In this document: positions 15,879 to 23,145 of the stretch, piece after piece
Layout of the letters: each line of letters starts with the position of its first letter
How positions within the stretch are numbered: position 1 is the stretch's first letter
Source: CAYGUK01 sp964352985
Lineage (GTDB): Bacteria > Pseudomonadota > Gammaproteobacteria > JAHCLG01
Reading direction: 5' to 3'
NCBI GenBank assembly: GCA_964352985.1
Contig: CAYGUK010000033.1
Location: 1 to 37,450, forward strand
DNA: 37,450 bases
The notes under the pieces: generated by a model
Databases searched by the model: none
What the model saw: only the letters and a program-made list of their open reading frames with translations
What the model was told of the DNA's origin: nothing
Translations under genes and position numbers: made by a program

Positions 15879-17393
15879 ATGTACAAGATACTCGCTTTTG
15901 TATTAATCGGAATACTCGCCATTAGCCCACAATGCTTTGCAAATCGAATAACACAATCACAACACGGTGATAATTATCCAGCCTACCCTAAAATTGTTTT
16001 TGCAAAATATCCAAATGCAAAACAAATTAAACGTGGCGAATACATTGCACAATTAGGAGATTGTATCGCATGCCACACAAACTCAAAGCACCTTGGTCAA
16101 CCTTTCGCAGGTGGTTTACCATTTACTACGCCTTTTGGTGTTTATTTTTCACCTAATATTACACCTGATAAAGCTACAGGTATTGGTCGATGGACAGAAG
16201 GCGAATTTATGCGCGCAATGCGTGATGGGATTGGACCTAATGGCAATTACTTTCCAGTATTTCCATTTGTATACTTTAATAAAGTGACGGATCAAGATTT
16301 AAAAGATCTATGGGCTTACTTGCAAGTTATCCCTGCAGTAAATCTTAGAAATCGTAAAGTTCAAGCTAACTTTCCTTATAATAGTCGTTTCTTACAAGCA
16401 GCTTGGAAAGTGTTATTTTTTCAAATTCACAAAGGTCAAGTTCGTTTTAATAAAACCAAATCTCCGTTATGGAATCGAGGTAATTATATTGTAAATGGTC
16501 TCGGACATTGTGGGCAATGTCACACGCCGACAAATTCTTTTGGTGCCGCAAAGCGTAATCAATTTTTAGGTGGCGCAATGGTTGGAAAATTTTATGCTGA
16601 AAATATTACATCGGCGAGCTTAGGAACTTTATCAGTAAAAGATATTGTGACTTTATTTACGAAAGAAAAAAATCTCAATCAAAGTGATGCAGTTAGAGAT
16701 CCAATGACTGAAGTCGATCATGATAGTTTAAAATATTTAACTAAAGAAGATCTCATTGCCATTGCCACTTATTTAAAAGACGTACCTGCAGTCGAAGTAA
16801 AAAAAATAAAAATGAAAGGTGGTGAATCATTAATTGGAAAATCAGTTTATACCAGTAAGTGTGCTATTTGCCATGACTCAGGCGCAGCCGGCGCACCAAA
16901 AATAGGTGATAGTCAAGCTTGGCAACCGAGAATTGCACAGGGGATTTTAACTTTAGAGCTACATGCTATAAATGGATTGAATGCCATGCCACCTAAAGGC
17001 GCTTGCATGACGTGTAGTGATAATCAAATTAGAGATGCTGTTAAATATATCGTTTCAAATAGTCAACCAGGTGCAAAACAACAATCCACCACTCAATCTA
17101 ATGTTCCTCCACAAGTGGAACGCACCTTAGTGATGGGTAAAAAAGTTTATAATCATTCCTGTGCGATGTGTCACAGTAATGGTAAATACGGCGCGCCAAT
17201 TATTGGTGATAAAACCGTATGGAAACCATTATTAAGAGAAGGCATTCCCGTCTTGTATCAACGCGCCATTCAGGGTTATAAACTCCATCCCATAAAAGGC
17301 GCTTGTCTCGAATGTAGCATTCCACAAATTCAAGCAGCAGTGAAATATATGGCGCAACAATCAAGTGATGGAAAAGATTTTTCACTTTGGTAA
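15879..17393 (+). CDS. Tetraheme c-type cytochrome (two AdhB-like and two c5-like domains)
   Basis: 504 residues with a signal peptide (KILAFVLIGILAISPQCFA). Four CxxCH heme sites are present: CIACH 62-66, CGQCH 211-215, CAICH 328-332 and CAMCH 428-432. Domains 1-2 resemble the cytochrome subunits of membrane alcohol/gluconate dehydrogenases (NITPDKATGIGRWTEGEF; YIVNGLGHCGQCHTP). Domains 3-4 are tandem cytochrome c5 modules, each with the c5 disulfide motif (KGACMTC; KGACLEC). In domain 3 the axial-ligand loop reads AMPPKG. In domain 4 the same position reads LHPIKG, so the usual Met is replaced by His. It sits 130 bp upstream of coxB. I infer that it passes electrons from bc1 or a dehydrogenase to the aa3 oxidase in the periplasm. 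TGTAAT-like ribosome sites are not evident; the ATG at 15879 is set by the signal peptide. Confidence 0.85.
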   Translation: MYKILAFVLIGILAISPQCFANRITQSQHGDNYPAYPKIVFAKYPNAKQIKRGEYIAQLGDCIACHTNSKHLGQPFAGGLPFTTPFGVYFSPNITPDKATGIGRWTEGEFMRAMRDGIGPNGNYFPVFPFVYFNKVTDQDLKDLWAYLQVIPAVNLRNRKVQANFPYNSRFLQAAWKVLFFQIHKGQVRFNKTKSPLWNRGNYIVNGLGHCGQCHTPTNSFGAAKRNQFLGGAMVGKFYAENITSASLGTLSVKDIVTLFTKEKNLNQSDAVRDPMTEVDHDSLKYLTKEDLIAIATYLKDVPAVEVKKIKMKGGESLIGKSVYTSKCAICHDSGAAGAPKIGDSQAWQPRIAQGILTLELHAINGLNAMPPKGACMTCSDNQIRDAVKYIVSNSQPGAKQQSTTQSNVPPQVERTLVMGKKVYNHSCAMCHSNGKYGAPIIGDKTVWKPLLREGIPVLYQRAIQGYKLHPIKGACLECSIPQIQAAVKYMAQQSSDGKDFSLW

Positions 17394-17492
17394 AAGTAAG
17401 TTTTTTAAAAAACTAACAAATGATGGTTTCAGAATTAAACCCTATTAAATTCAAACAATTCGGTTTACAATGGAATTAGGCCTAAAGTTCTA

Positions 17493-17506
17493 GCATTACA
17501 TAATGC
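17493..17506 (+). promoter_or_regulatory. Dyad GCATTA-CA-TAATGC before coxB
   Basis: A perfect 6+6 bp palindrome with a 2-bp centre, ending 17 bp before the coxB ATG and just upstream of its ribosome binding site (GGAG, 17514-17517). It could be a repressor or activator site in the cytochrome c-coxB spacer. No matching regulator is known to me from the sequence. Confidence 0.3.
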
Positions 17507-17523
17507 ATCACACGGAGAGAGAC

Positions 17524-18705
17524 ATGATGCGTAGAAGTGCCATTCGCATGTTTATCATCAGTATCGTAACTTGTTTTCCATTTTTCGCATTTGCCGATAA
17601 CACCGCATCGAAAGTTAACATGACACCAGGTGTCACCCCAATTAGTCAGGATGTTTATGACTTACACATGATTATATTTTTTATTTGTGTTGCTATCGGA
17701 ATTATTGTGTTTGGCGTGTTAACGTTTTCGTTAATAAAATATCGCAAATCTCGAGGTGTGAATGCTGCGCAATTTCATGGTAATACCACGGTTGAAATTT
17801 TATGGGCGGTGATCCCTTTTATTATTTTAGTGATCATGGCTATTCCTGCAACGAATGTTTTAATAGATATGAAGGATACCGGGAAGGCTGATATCACCAT
17901 TAAAGTCACCGGCTATCAATGGAAATGGAAATATGATTATCTTGATCAAGATATTAGTTTTTTTAGTAATCTCGCCACACCATTAGATCAAATTCACAAT
18001 AAAGCACCCAAAGGTAAATGGTACTTATTAGATGTCGATAATCCACTCGTCTTGCCTATTCATACTAAAATACGCTTTTTAATTACTTCAAATGATGTAA
18101 TTCATTCTTGGTGGGTACCAGCATTAGGATTTAAAAAAGATGCGTTACCAGGATTTATTCATGACAATTGGGCTTGGATAGATAAGCCTGGCACTTATCG
18201 TGGACAATGCGCTGAACTTTGTGGCGTCAACCATGGCTTCATGCCCATTGTGATTAAAGCAGTTACTCCTGCTGAATTTGAAAAATGGGTATTGGCTAAA
18301 AATGCTGATCTCAAAAAAGAATTAAATACTGAAAAATCATCACTCACGAAAACGTGGACGTTGAAAGAATTAATGGACAAGGGACAAACCGTCTATAAAA
18401 GTACTTGCTCTGTTTGCCATAAAGAAGATGGTTCAGGCATGCCTCCAACATTCCCACCACTTGTTGCTGGTAAAATTACAACTGGAAAAATTATTTCTCA
18501 TATTAGTGTCGTTTTAAATGGCGTTCCTGGCACTGCCATGCAAGCCTTTGGCTCGCAACTCAATGATACGGAAATTGCAGCAGTTGTTACCTTTGAACGT
18601 AATAGTTGGGGTAATGATGACAAAGCAAAATATGGTAAAGAGGCTGGCGGCATAGTACAACCTTCGGAAGTCGCAAAGATAAGGAATAATGAGGAGGGAG
18701 AATAA
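17524..18705 (+). CDS. coxB: Cytochrome c oxidase subunit II with fused cytochrome c domain (caa3-type CoxB)
   Basis: 393 residues. A signal peptide is followed by two membrane helices (about 46-70 and 92-113). The cupredoxin domain carries the dinuclear CuA site: His194 (DVIHSWW), Cys229, Glu231, Cys233, His237 and Met240 (CAELCGVNHGFM). A C-terminal cytochrome c domain has CSVCH at 295-299 and a GTAMQAF Met ligand loop. The subunit accepts electrons from cytochrome c on the periplasmic side and passes them to subunit I. The covalent heme makes this a caa3-type subunit. The ATG at 17524 has GGAG 6 bp upstream; the in-frame ATG at 17503 lacks one. The stop TAA overlaps the coxA ATG by one base. 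Confidence 0.96.
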   Translation: MMRRSAIRMFIISIVTCFPFFAFADNTASKVNMTPGVTPISQDVYDLHMIIFFICVAIGIIVFGVLTFSLIKYRKSRGVNAAQFHGNTTVEILWAVIPFIILVIMAIPATNVLIDMKDTGKADITIKVTGYQWKWKYDYLDQDISFFSNLATPLDQIHNKAPKGKWYLLDVDNPLVLPIHTKIRFLITSNDVIHSWWVPALGFKKDALPGFIHDNWAWIDKPGTYRGQCAELCGVNHGFMPIVIKAVTPAEFEKWVLAKNADLKKELNTEKSSLTKTWTLKELMDKGQTVYKSTCSVCHKEDGSGMPPTFPPLVAGKITTGKIISHISVVLNGVPGTAMQAFGSQLNDTEIAAVVTFERNSWGNDDKAKYGKEAGGIVQPSEVAKIRNNEEGE

Positions 18706-20300
18706 TGGGTCACAGTGCAACAAGTAGTCATCATGATGGCTATCCCCAAACACATGGCTTTATTGAGTTTTGCAAACGATGGGTATTTACCACAAACCAC
18801 AAAGATATCGGTACGCTTTATTTATTATTTAGCTTAATCATGCTGTTTGTTGGTGGTGGCATGGCATTAATTCTTCGCGCGGAATTATATGAACCTGGAT
18901 TACAAATCATGCAACCTGAATTTTTTAATCAAATGACAACCATGCATGGTTTAATTATGGTTTTTGGTGTCATCATGCCTGCGATGGTTGGACTCGCTAA
19001 TTGGATGATCCCCATTATGCTTGGTGCCCCTGACATGGCATTACCTCGCATGAATAATTGGAGTTTTTGGATATTACCTTTTGCCTTCGCACTATTAGGC
19101 TCTACTTTATTTATGGCCGGACCTGCGCCGAATTTTGGTTGGACTTTCTACGCACCACTTTCGACGACTTATGGTCCAGCGTCGACTGATTTTTTAATAT
19201 TCGCGATTCACATGATGGGATTTTCTTCTATCATGGGTGCAATTAATATTATCGCGACAATTTTTAATATGCGTGCGCCAGGCATGACGTGGATGAAAAT
19301 GCCGGTATTTGTATGGAGTTGGCTAATTACCGCTTTCTTACTCATTGCAGTAATGCCTGTACTAGCTGGCGCAGTCACCATGATGCTGGCAGATAGACAT
19401 TTTGGTACCAGTTTTTTTAATGCTTCAGGTGGTGGAGATCCCCTACTCTTTCAACACATATTTTGGTTTTTCGGACATCCCGAAGTTTATATTTTAATTT
19501 TGCCTGCGTTTGGTGTAATTTCAGAAGTCATTCCTACTTTCAGTCGTAAACCACTTTTTGGTTATGATTTTATGGTTTATGCGATCGCTTCTATTGCGAT
19601 ACTTTCTTTTATTGTTTGGGCGCATCACATGTTTGTATCAGGGATCCCGTTATCCGCTGAATTATTTTTCATGTATACAACCATGTTGATTGCCGTACCA
19701 ACAGGGGTAAAAGTATTTAACTGGGTTTCCACCATGTATAAAGGCGCTCTCACATTTGAAACACCGATGTTATTTTCAATTGGGTTTGTGATCATGTTTA
19801 CCATTGGTGGTTTATCGGGTTTGATGTTAGCCATTACACCTGCAGATTATCAGTATCATGATACTTATTTTGTGGTTGCGCATTTTCATTATGTATTAGT
19901 GCCCGGCGCATTAATGGGAATTATGACTGCTATTTATTATTGGTTACCCAAATGGACGGGCCGCATGTATAACGAAAAGTTAGGCAAAATACATTTTTGG
20001 TTAACAGTAATTTTCTTAAACGTGACATTTTTCCCCATGCATTTTCTAGGCTTAGCGGGCATGCCACGACGCATTCCTGATTACGCATTACAGTTTGCAG
20101 ACTTTAATGCTGTTGCAACAGTCGGTGCATTTTTATTTGGCTTCACACAACTATTATTTTTATACAACATTTTAAGAACTGCGTTTGGCGGGGGTGAAAA
20201 AGCTAGTGATAAAGTTTGGGATGATCCCAAAGGCTTGGAATGGCAATTATCGTCTCCCCCTCCTTATCACAGTTGGAATACACCACCTGTTGTTAAATAA
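18705..20300 (+). CDS. coxA: Cytochrome c oxidase subunit I (CoxA)
   Basis: 531 residues with twelve hydrophobic segments. It is the catalytic subunit of the proton-pumping aa3-type heme-copper oxidase, reducing O2 to water. Visible are the heme a and CuB ligands and channel motifs: TTMHGLIMVF (low-spin heme His), WFFGHPEVYILILPAFG (CuB His-Glu-Tyr region, with Glu marking a type A1 enzyme), WAHHMFVSG (CuB His pair) and VVAHFHYVLVPGA (heme a3 and heme a His). The ribosome binding site GAGGAGGGAG (18691-18700) lies inside the end of coxB, and the ATG overlaps its stop. ctaG follows after 21 bp. Confidence 0.97.
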   Translation: MGHSATSSHHDGYPQTHGFIEFCKRWVFTTNHKDIGTLYLLFSLIMLFVGGGMALILRAELYEPGLQIMQPEFFNQMTTMHGLIMVFGVIMPAMVGLANWMIPIMLGAPDMALPRMNNWSFWILPFAFALLGSTLFMAGPAPNFGWTFYAPLSTTYGPASTDFLIFAIHMMGFSSIMGAINIIATIFNMRAPGMTWMKMPVFVWSWLITAFLLIAVMPVLAGAVTMMLADRHFGTSFFNASGGGDPLLFQHIFWFFGHPEVYILILPAFGVISEVIPTFSRKPLFGYDFMVYAIASIAILSFIVWAHHMFVSGIPLSAELFFMYTTMLIAVPTGVKVFNWVSTMYKGALTFETPMLFSIGFVIMFTIGGLSGLMLAITPADYQYHDTYFVVAHFHYVLVPGALMGIMTAIYYWLPKWTGRMYNEKLGKIHFWLTVIFLNVTFFPMHFLGLAGMPRRIPDYALQFADFNAVATVGAFLFGFTQLLFLYNILRTAFGGGEKASDKVWDDPKGLEWQLSSPPPYHSWNTPPVVK

Positions 20301-20321
20301 TGAAGAAGGATCATTTTAACC

Positions 20322-20891
20322 ATGGAAAACCAAGGTAGAAAAAGTAATCGCAAATTACTCATTATCACGCTCACCTTTGTCGTGTTAATGTTTGGTTTCG
20401 GATTTGCAATGGTTCCTTTATATAATGCATTTTGTAAAGTATTAGGTATAAACGGTAAAACAAATGATAATCCTATTACTGCTTATCAAGGCAATGTTAT
20501 CGATAAAACACGTTCTATTCGCGTAGAATTTTTAACTGTATCGAATGAAAAAATTCCTTGGGCATTTAAGCCACAAAAAACCTCTATCGAAATGCATCCA
20601 GGTGAAAATAAAACGATTTACTATTTTGCAAAAAATAATTCTGATCATGATATGACAGTGCAAGCAATTCCAAGTGTTGCACCTGGTCAAGCAGCAAAAT
20701 ACATTAAGAAGACAGAATGTTTTTGTTTTGAACGTCAAACCTTAGCGGCCGGAAAAGAAATGGCAATGCCTGTGGTTTTTCATATCGATAGCCACTTACC
20801 TAAAGATGTTCATACTATTAGTTTATCGTATACACTTTTTGATATCGCCAAAGCAAATACGCTGAAAAAAGTGAAAGGTAAAATAAATTAA
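20322..20891 (+). CDS. ctaG: Cytochrome c oxidase assembly protein CtaG/Cox11
   Basis: 189 residues; one N-terminal membrane helix (LLIITLTFVVLMFGFGFAMVP) and a periplasmic immunoglobulin-like domain. It delivers copper to the CuB site of CoxA. The copper-binding Cys are in place: Cys38 just after the helix (NAFCKVLG) and the CFCF motif (Cys133, Cys135). Family sequence YFAKNNSDHDMTVQAIPSVAP and the C-terminal LSYTLFD also fit. Its place between coxA and coxC is the common bacterial order. A 10-bp stem-loop begins at the last two bases of its stop codon (20890-20916). Confidence 0.95.
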   Translation: MENQGRKSNRKLLIITLTFVVLMFGFGFAMVPLYNAFCKVLGINGKTNDNPITAYQGNVIDKTRSIRVEFLTVSNEKIPWAFKPQKTSIEMHPGENKTIYYFAKNNSDHDMTVQAIPSVAPGQAAKYIKKTECFCFERQTLAAGKEMAMPVVFHIDSHLPKDVHTISLSYTLFDIAKANTLKKVKGKIN

Positions 20892-20916
20892 TCAATTCAA
20901 ATTTTATGAATTGATT
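20890..20916 (+). repeat. Stem-loop between ctaG and coxC
   Basis: AATCAATTCA (20890-20899) pairs perfectly with TGAATTGATT (20907-20916) around a 7-nt loop. It begins inside the ctaG stop codon and leaves 39 bp before coxC. It is AT-only apart from four G-C pairs and has no T run, so it is more likely an mRNA processing or stability element than a terminator. Confidence 0.45.
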
Positions 20917-20955
20917 TAGCTGAATTCATATTGTAACAATTAAGAGGTGTTACTC

Positions 20956-21837
20956 ATGTCACATGATCATGGTAGTTATTATATACCAGAACCTAGTCAC
21001 TGGCCGATTATTGGTTCTATCGCGCTTTTCTGCTTTTTCTTTGGCTTCGCGCAACTGTTACATGGTCAGTGGTATGGGCCTTATTTAATGGGCATTGGAT
21101 TTTTCCTTTTAATTTTTATGATATTTGGTTGGTTTGGTGCCGTGATCCAAGAATCTCGTGCAGGATTATATGATCATCAAGTTGACAAATCGTTTCGTTG
21201 GGGCATGATTTGGTTTATTTTTTCTGAAGTTTTATTTTTCGCCGCATTCTTTGGCGCGCTATTTTACGCGAGAATGATTACTGTGCCTTGGCTTGCAGGA
21301 CATGGTCAAGAAAGCTCACCATTGACTCACTTATTATTATGGCCAAACTTTAAAGCAACTTGGCCAATGTTAACAAATCCCGATTCCGCACAATTTGTGG
21401 GACCAAAAGGAATTATGGCAACTTGGGGATTACCAGCAATTAACACTGCTATTTTACTCGCAAGTGGTCTCACGATTACGTGGGCTCATTGGTCACTACT
21501 TAGAGATAATCGTAGAAATTTAATTATTGCGATGATTTGCACAATCGTTTTGGGGATTATATTTTTAGCTTGTCAAATTCACGAATACGATATTGCTTAT
21601 ACTCAAAAAGGTTTAACGTTAGGATCTGGTATTTATGGTACAACATTCTTTATGTTAACGGGATTTCATGGCCTGCATGTCACACTTGGTACAATCATGC
21701 TAATTATTATTTTAATCCGATGCTGGCGTGGCCACTTTGATAAGAAAAATCATTTTGGTTTTGAAGCTGTCGCTTGGTACTGGCATTTTGTTGATGTCGT
21801 TTGGTTAGGTTTATTTATATTTGTTTATTGGCTATAA
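20956..21837 (+). CDS. coxC: Cytochrome c oxidase subunit III (CoxC)
   Basis: 293 residues with seven hydrophobic segments. Subunit III stabilises the aa3 oxidase and its proton pumping. Recognised by FRWGMIWFIFSEVLFFAAFFGALFYAR (in parts: RWGMIWFIFSEVLFFA), TGFHGLHVTLGT, and the C-terminal WYWHFVDVVWLGLFIFVYW (in part: YWHFVDVVWL). The start is ATG 20956, with AAGAGG (20942-20947) 8 bp upstream; an in-frame GTG at 20947 overlaps that site. This ends the structural cox block. The assembly genes that usually follow resume only at 27399. Confidence 0.96.
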   Translation: MSHDHGSYYIPEPSHWPIIGSIALFCFFFGFAQLLHGQWYGPYLMGIGFFLLIFMIFGWFGAVIQESRAGLYDHQVDKSFRWGMIWFIFSEVLFFAAFFGALFYARMITVPWLAGHGQESSPLTHLLLWPNFKATWPMLTNPDSAQFVGPKGIMATWGLPAINTAILLASGLTITWAHWSLLRDNRRNLIIAMICTIVLGIIFLACQIHEYDIAYTQKGLTLGSGIYGTTFFMLTGFHGLHVTLGTIMLIIILIRCWRGHFDKKNHFGFEAVAWYWHFVDVVWLGLFIFVYWL

Positions 21838-21897
21838 CCAGCTAAATTGAAAAATACAAATTAAAGGAATGGCTTATCAAATTACTATTCATTTACC

Positions 21898-21954
21898 ATG
21901 AGTAATTGTTTTATCGCTTGCTTTATTTTAGTTCTATAAAATAATTTTACTCAT
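21898..21954 (+). repeat. Long imperfect inverted repeat downstream of coxC
   Basis: ATGAGTAATTGTTTTAT (21898-21914) pairs with ATAAAATAATTTTACTCAT (21936-21954). There is one mismatch and a two-base bulge, around a 21-nt loop. It could end or protect the cox transcript. No T run follows directly, so an intrinsic terminator call would be weak. Confidence 0.4.
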
Positions 21955-22058
21955 TAAATTACAACTCAGCATTTTTTTTACACCTGAAACAAATTACCAA
22001 AAATATTGTAGAAATAAAAAATAATATTGATATATTTAATGTGCTTACTCTCCCCCTA

Positions 22059-22088
22059 TTGCTCAATAGTCACAATCGCGATTAAAAT
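22059..22088 (+). promoter_or_regulatory. Predicted promoter of the HlyD-FUSC operon
   Basis: TTGCTC (22059-22064), 18 bp, then TAAAAT (22083-22088), 43 bp before the ATG at 22132. A separate perfect TTGACA at 22101 has no -10 partner at the right distance. Confidence 0.35.
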
Positions 22089-22131
22089 AGGGCTAGAGTT
22101 TTGACACGGTTACCCGTAACTAAGGTTTAGC

Positions 22132-23145
22132 ATGACAAATCCAGCACAGAGAACACAGAAAAAATATTGGTTAATTGCGATTAGCATTTTGGTTGTTCTA
22201 ACACTTGCCTATTTCATATTTAATCATTTTTATACCTATGAATCTGATGCTTATCTTGAAGCCTATGTTATCAATATTACGCCTGATGTAAGTGGTCATA
22301 TTGTGAATCTCTATGTGAAAGATTTAGAAAAAGTGAAAAAAGGCCAAATTCTTTTTGAAATTGATCCGAGGCCTTATCAATACGCTTTCAATCTAGCAAC
22401 AGCCACGCTCGCTAATGCTAAACAAGAAAAGGAAACGCTTGAGCAGGAAATTGTCTCAGCTAAAATCAATATCGAAAAAACACAATTAACGATGGATTAT
22501 TGGCAAAAACAATGGCAACGCTATAACAATTTAGCAGAGTATGCCTCACAAGAAAAAGCAGCTAGCGTTTATAATCAATTTCAACAAGCTAAAACAAATT
22601 TCAATAATGCCAAACAGCAAGTCATCATTTTACAAAGTAAACTTGGCAAAGATAATAGTTACGATCCGGTTAAAATAGCAGAAGCTAAACTCCAACAAGC
22701 GCAATATAATTTAGCGCACACAAAAGTATTAGCGCCAGAAGATGGCATGATCACAGCAGATGATATTCATGTCGGTGATTATGCTACTGAGGGACAACCC
22801 TTATTTGGTTTAGTTGATAATAATTTATGGTGGGTATTTGCCAGAGTCAAAGAAGCAGATCTTCGTGAATTTAAAATTGGCGATAAAGTGAGTATCTGGT
22901 TACGCATGTATCCAGGCCATTTATTTACTGGCGAAGTTTATGGTGTCGCTTGGGGAGTGAATCGTCGGCAGGCTTCTTCTGGTGTGGCACATTCTGTATT
23001 ACCTTATCTTGAACGCACTGAAAATTGGATCAATTTACAACAACGTTTTCCAGTTCGTATTAATCTTGTTAAACCTGATCCCAACTACCCTTTACGTGTA
23101 GGTGCCAGCGCGAGAATATTTATCCATCATGAATTATCGCGTTGA
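22132..23145 (+). CDS. HlyD-family membrane fusion (periplasmic adaptor) protein
   Basis: 337 residues. One N-terminal membrane helix (YWLIAISILVVLTLAYFIF), then the split lipoyl domain (VSGHIVNLYVKDLEKVKKGQ...LFEIDPRPY; LAPEDGMITADDIHVGDY) flanking a long coiled coil (about 95-190). A beta-barrel domain follows. The layout is that of AaeA/EmrA adaptors, which join an inner-membrane pump to an outer-membrane channel. AAGG lies 6 bp before the ATG. Its 3' end overlaps the FUSC gene by 17 bp, so the two form one efflux unit. The substrate is unknown. An aromatic acid, as for AaeAB, is the nearest analogy. No LysR regulator or outer membrane channel gene is present nearby. Confidence 0.88.
   Translation: MTNPAQRTQKKYWLIAISILVVLTLAYFIFNHFYTYESDAYLEAYVINITPDVSGHIVNLYVKDLEKVKKGQILFEIDPRPYQYAFNLATATLANAKQEKETLEQEIVSAKINIEKTQLTMDYWQKQWQRYNNLAEYASQEKAASVYNQFQQAKTNFNNAKQQVIILQSKLGKDNSYDPVKIAEAKLQQAQYNLAHTKVLAPEDGMITADDIHVGDYATEGQPLFGLVDNNLWWVFARVKEADLREFKIGDKVSIWLRMYPGHLFTGEVYGVAWGVNRRQASSGVAHSVLPYLERTENWINLQQRFPVRINLVKPDPNYPLRVGASARIFIHHELSR

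Larger units (their letters stand above)
21838..22131. other. Intergenic region after coxC
   Basis: 294 bp without a gene. It holds an imperfect long inverted repeat (21898-21954) and the predicted promoter of the efflux operon (22059-22088). The left edge of the accessory block that splits the oxidase cluster falls here. I see no flanking direct repeats or transposon ends. Confidence 0.5.

Noticed and set aside
17399..17414. Perfect palindrome AGTTTTTTAAAAAACT after the cytochrome c gene, considered as a terminator
   Set aside because: It has no loop and no GC stem, so it cannot form a stable terminator hairpin; likely chance in AT-rich DNA.
18498..18800. 100-codon minus-strand frame across the coxB-coxA junction
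   Set aside because: Antisense to the well-identified cytochrome c domain and the coxA start; a shadow frame.
22101..22106. Perfect -35 TTGACA before the HlyD gene
   Set aside because: No -10 hexamer at 15-19 bp; the TTGCTC/TAAAAT pair upstream is better.
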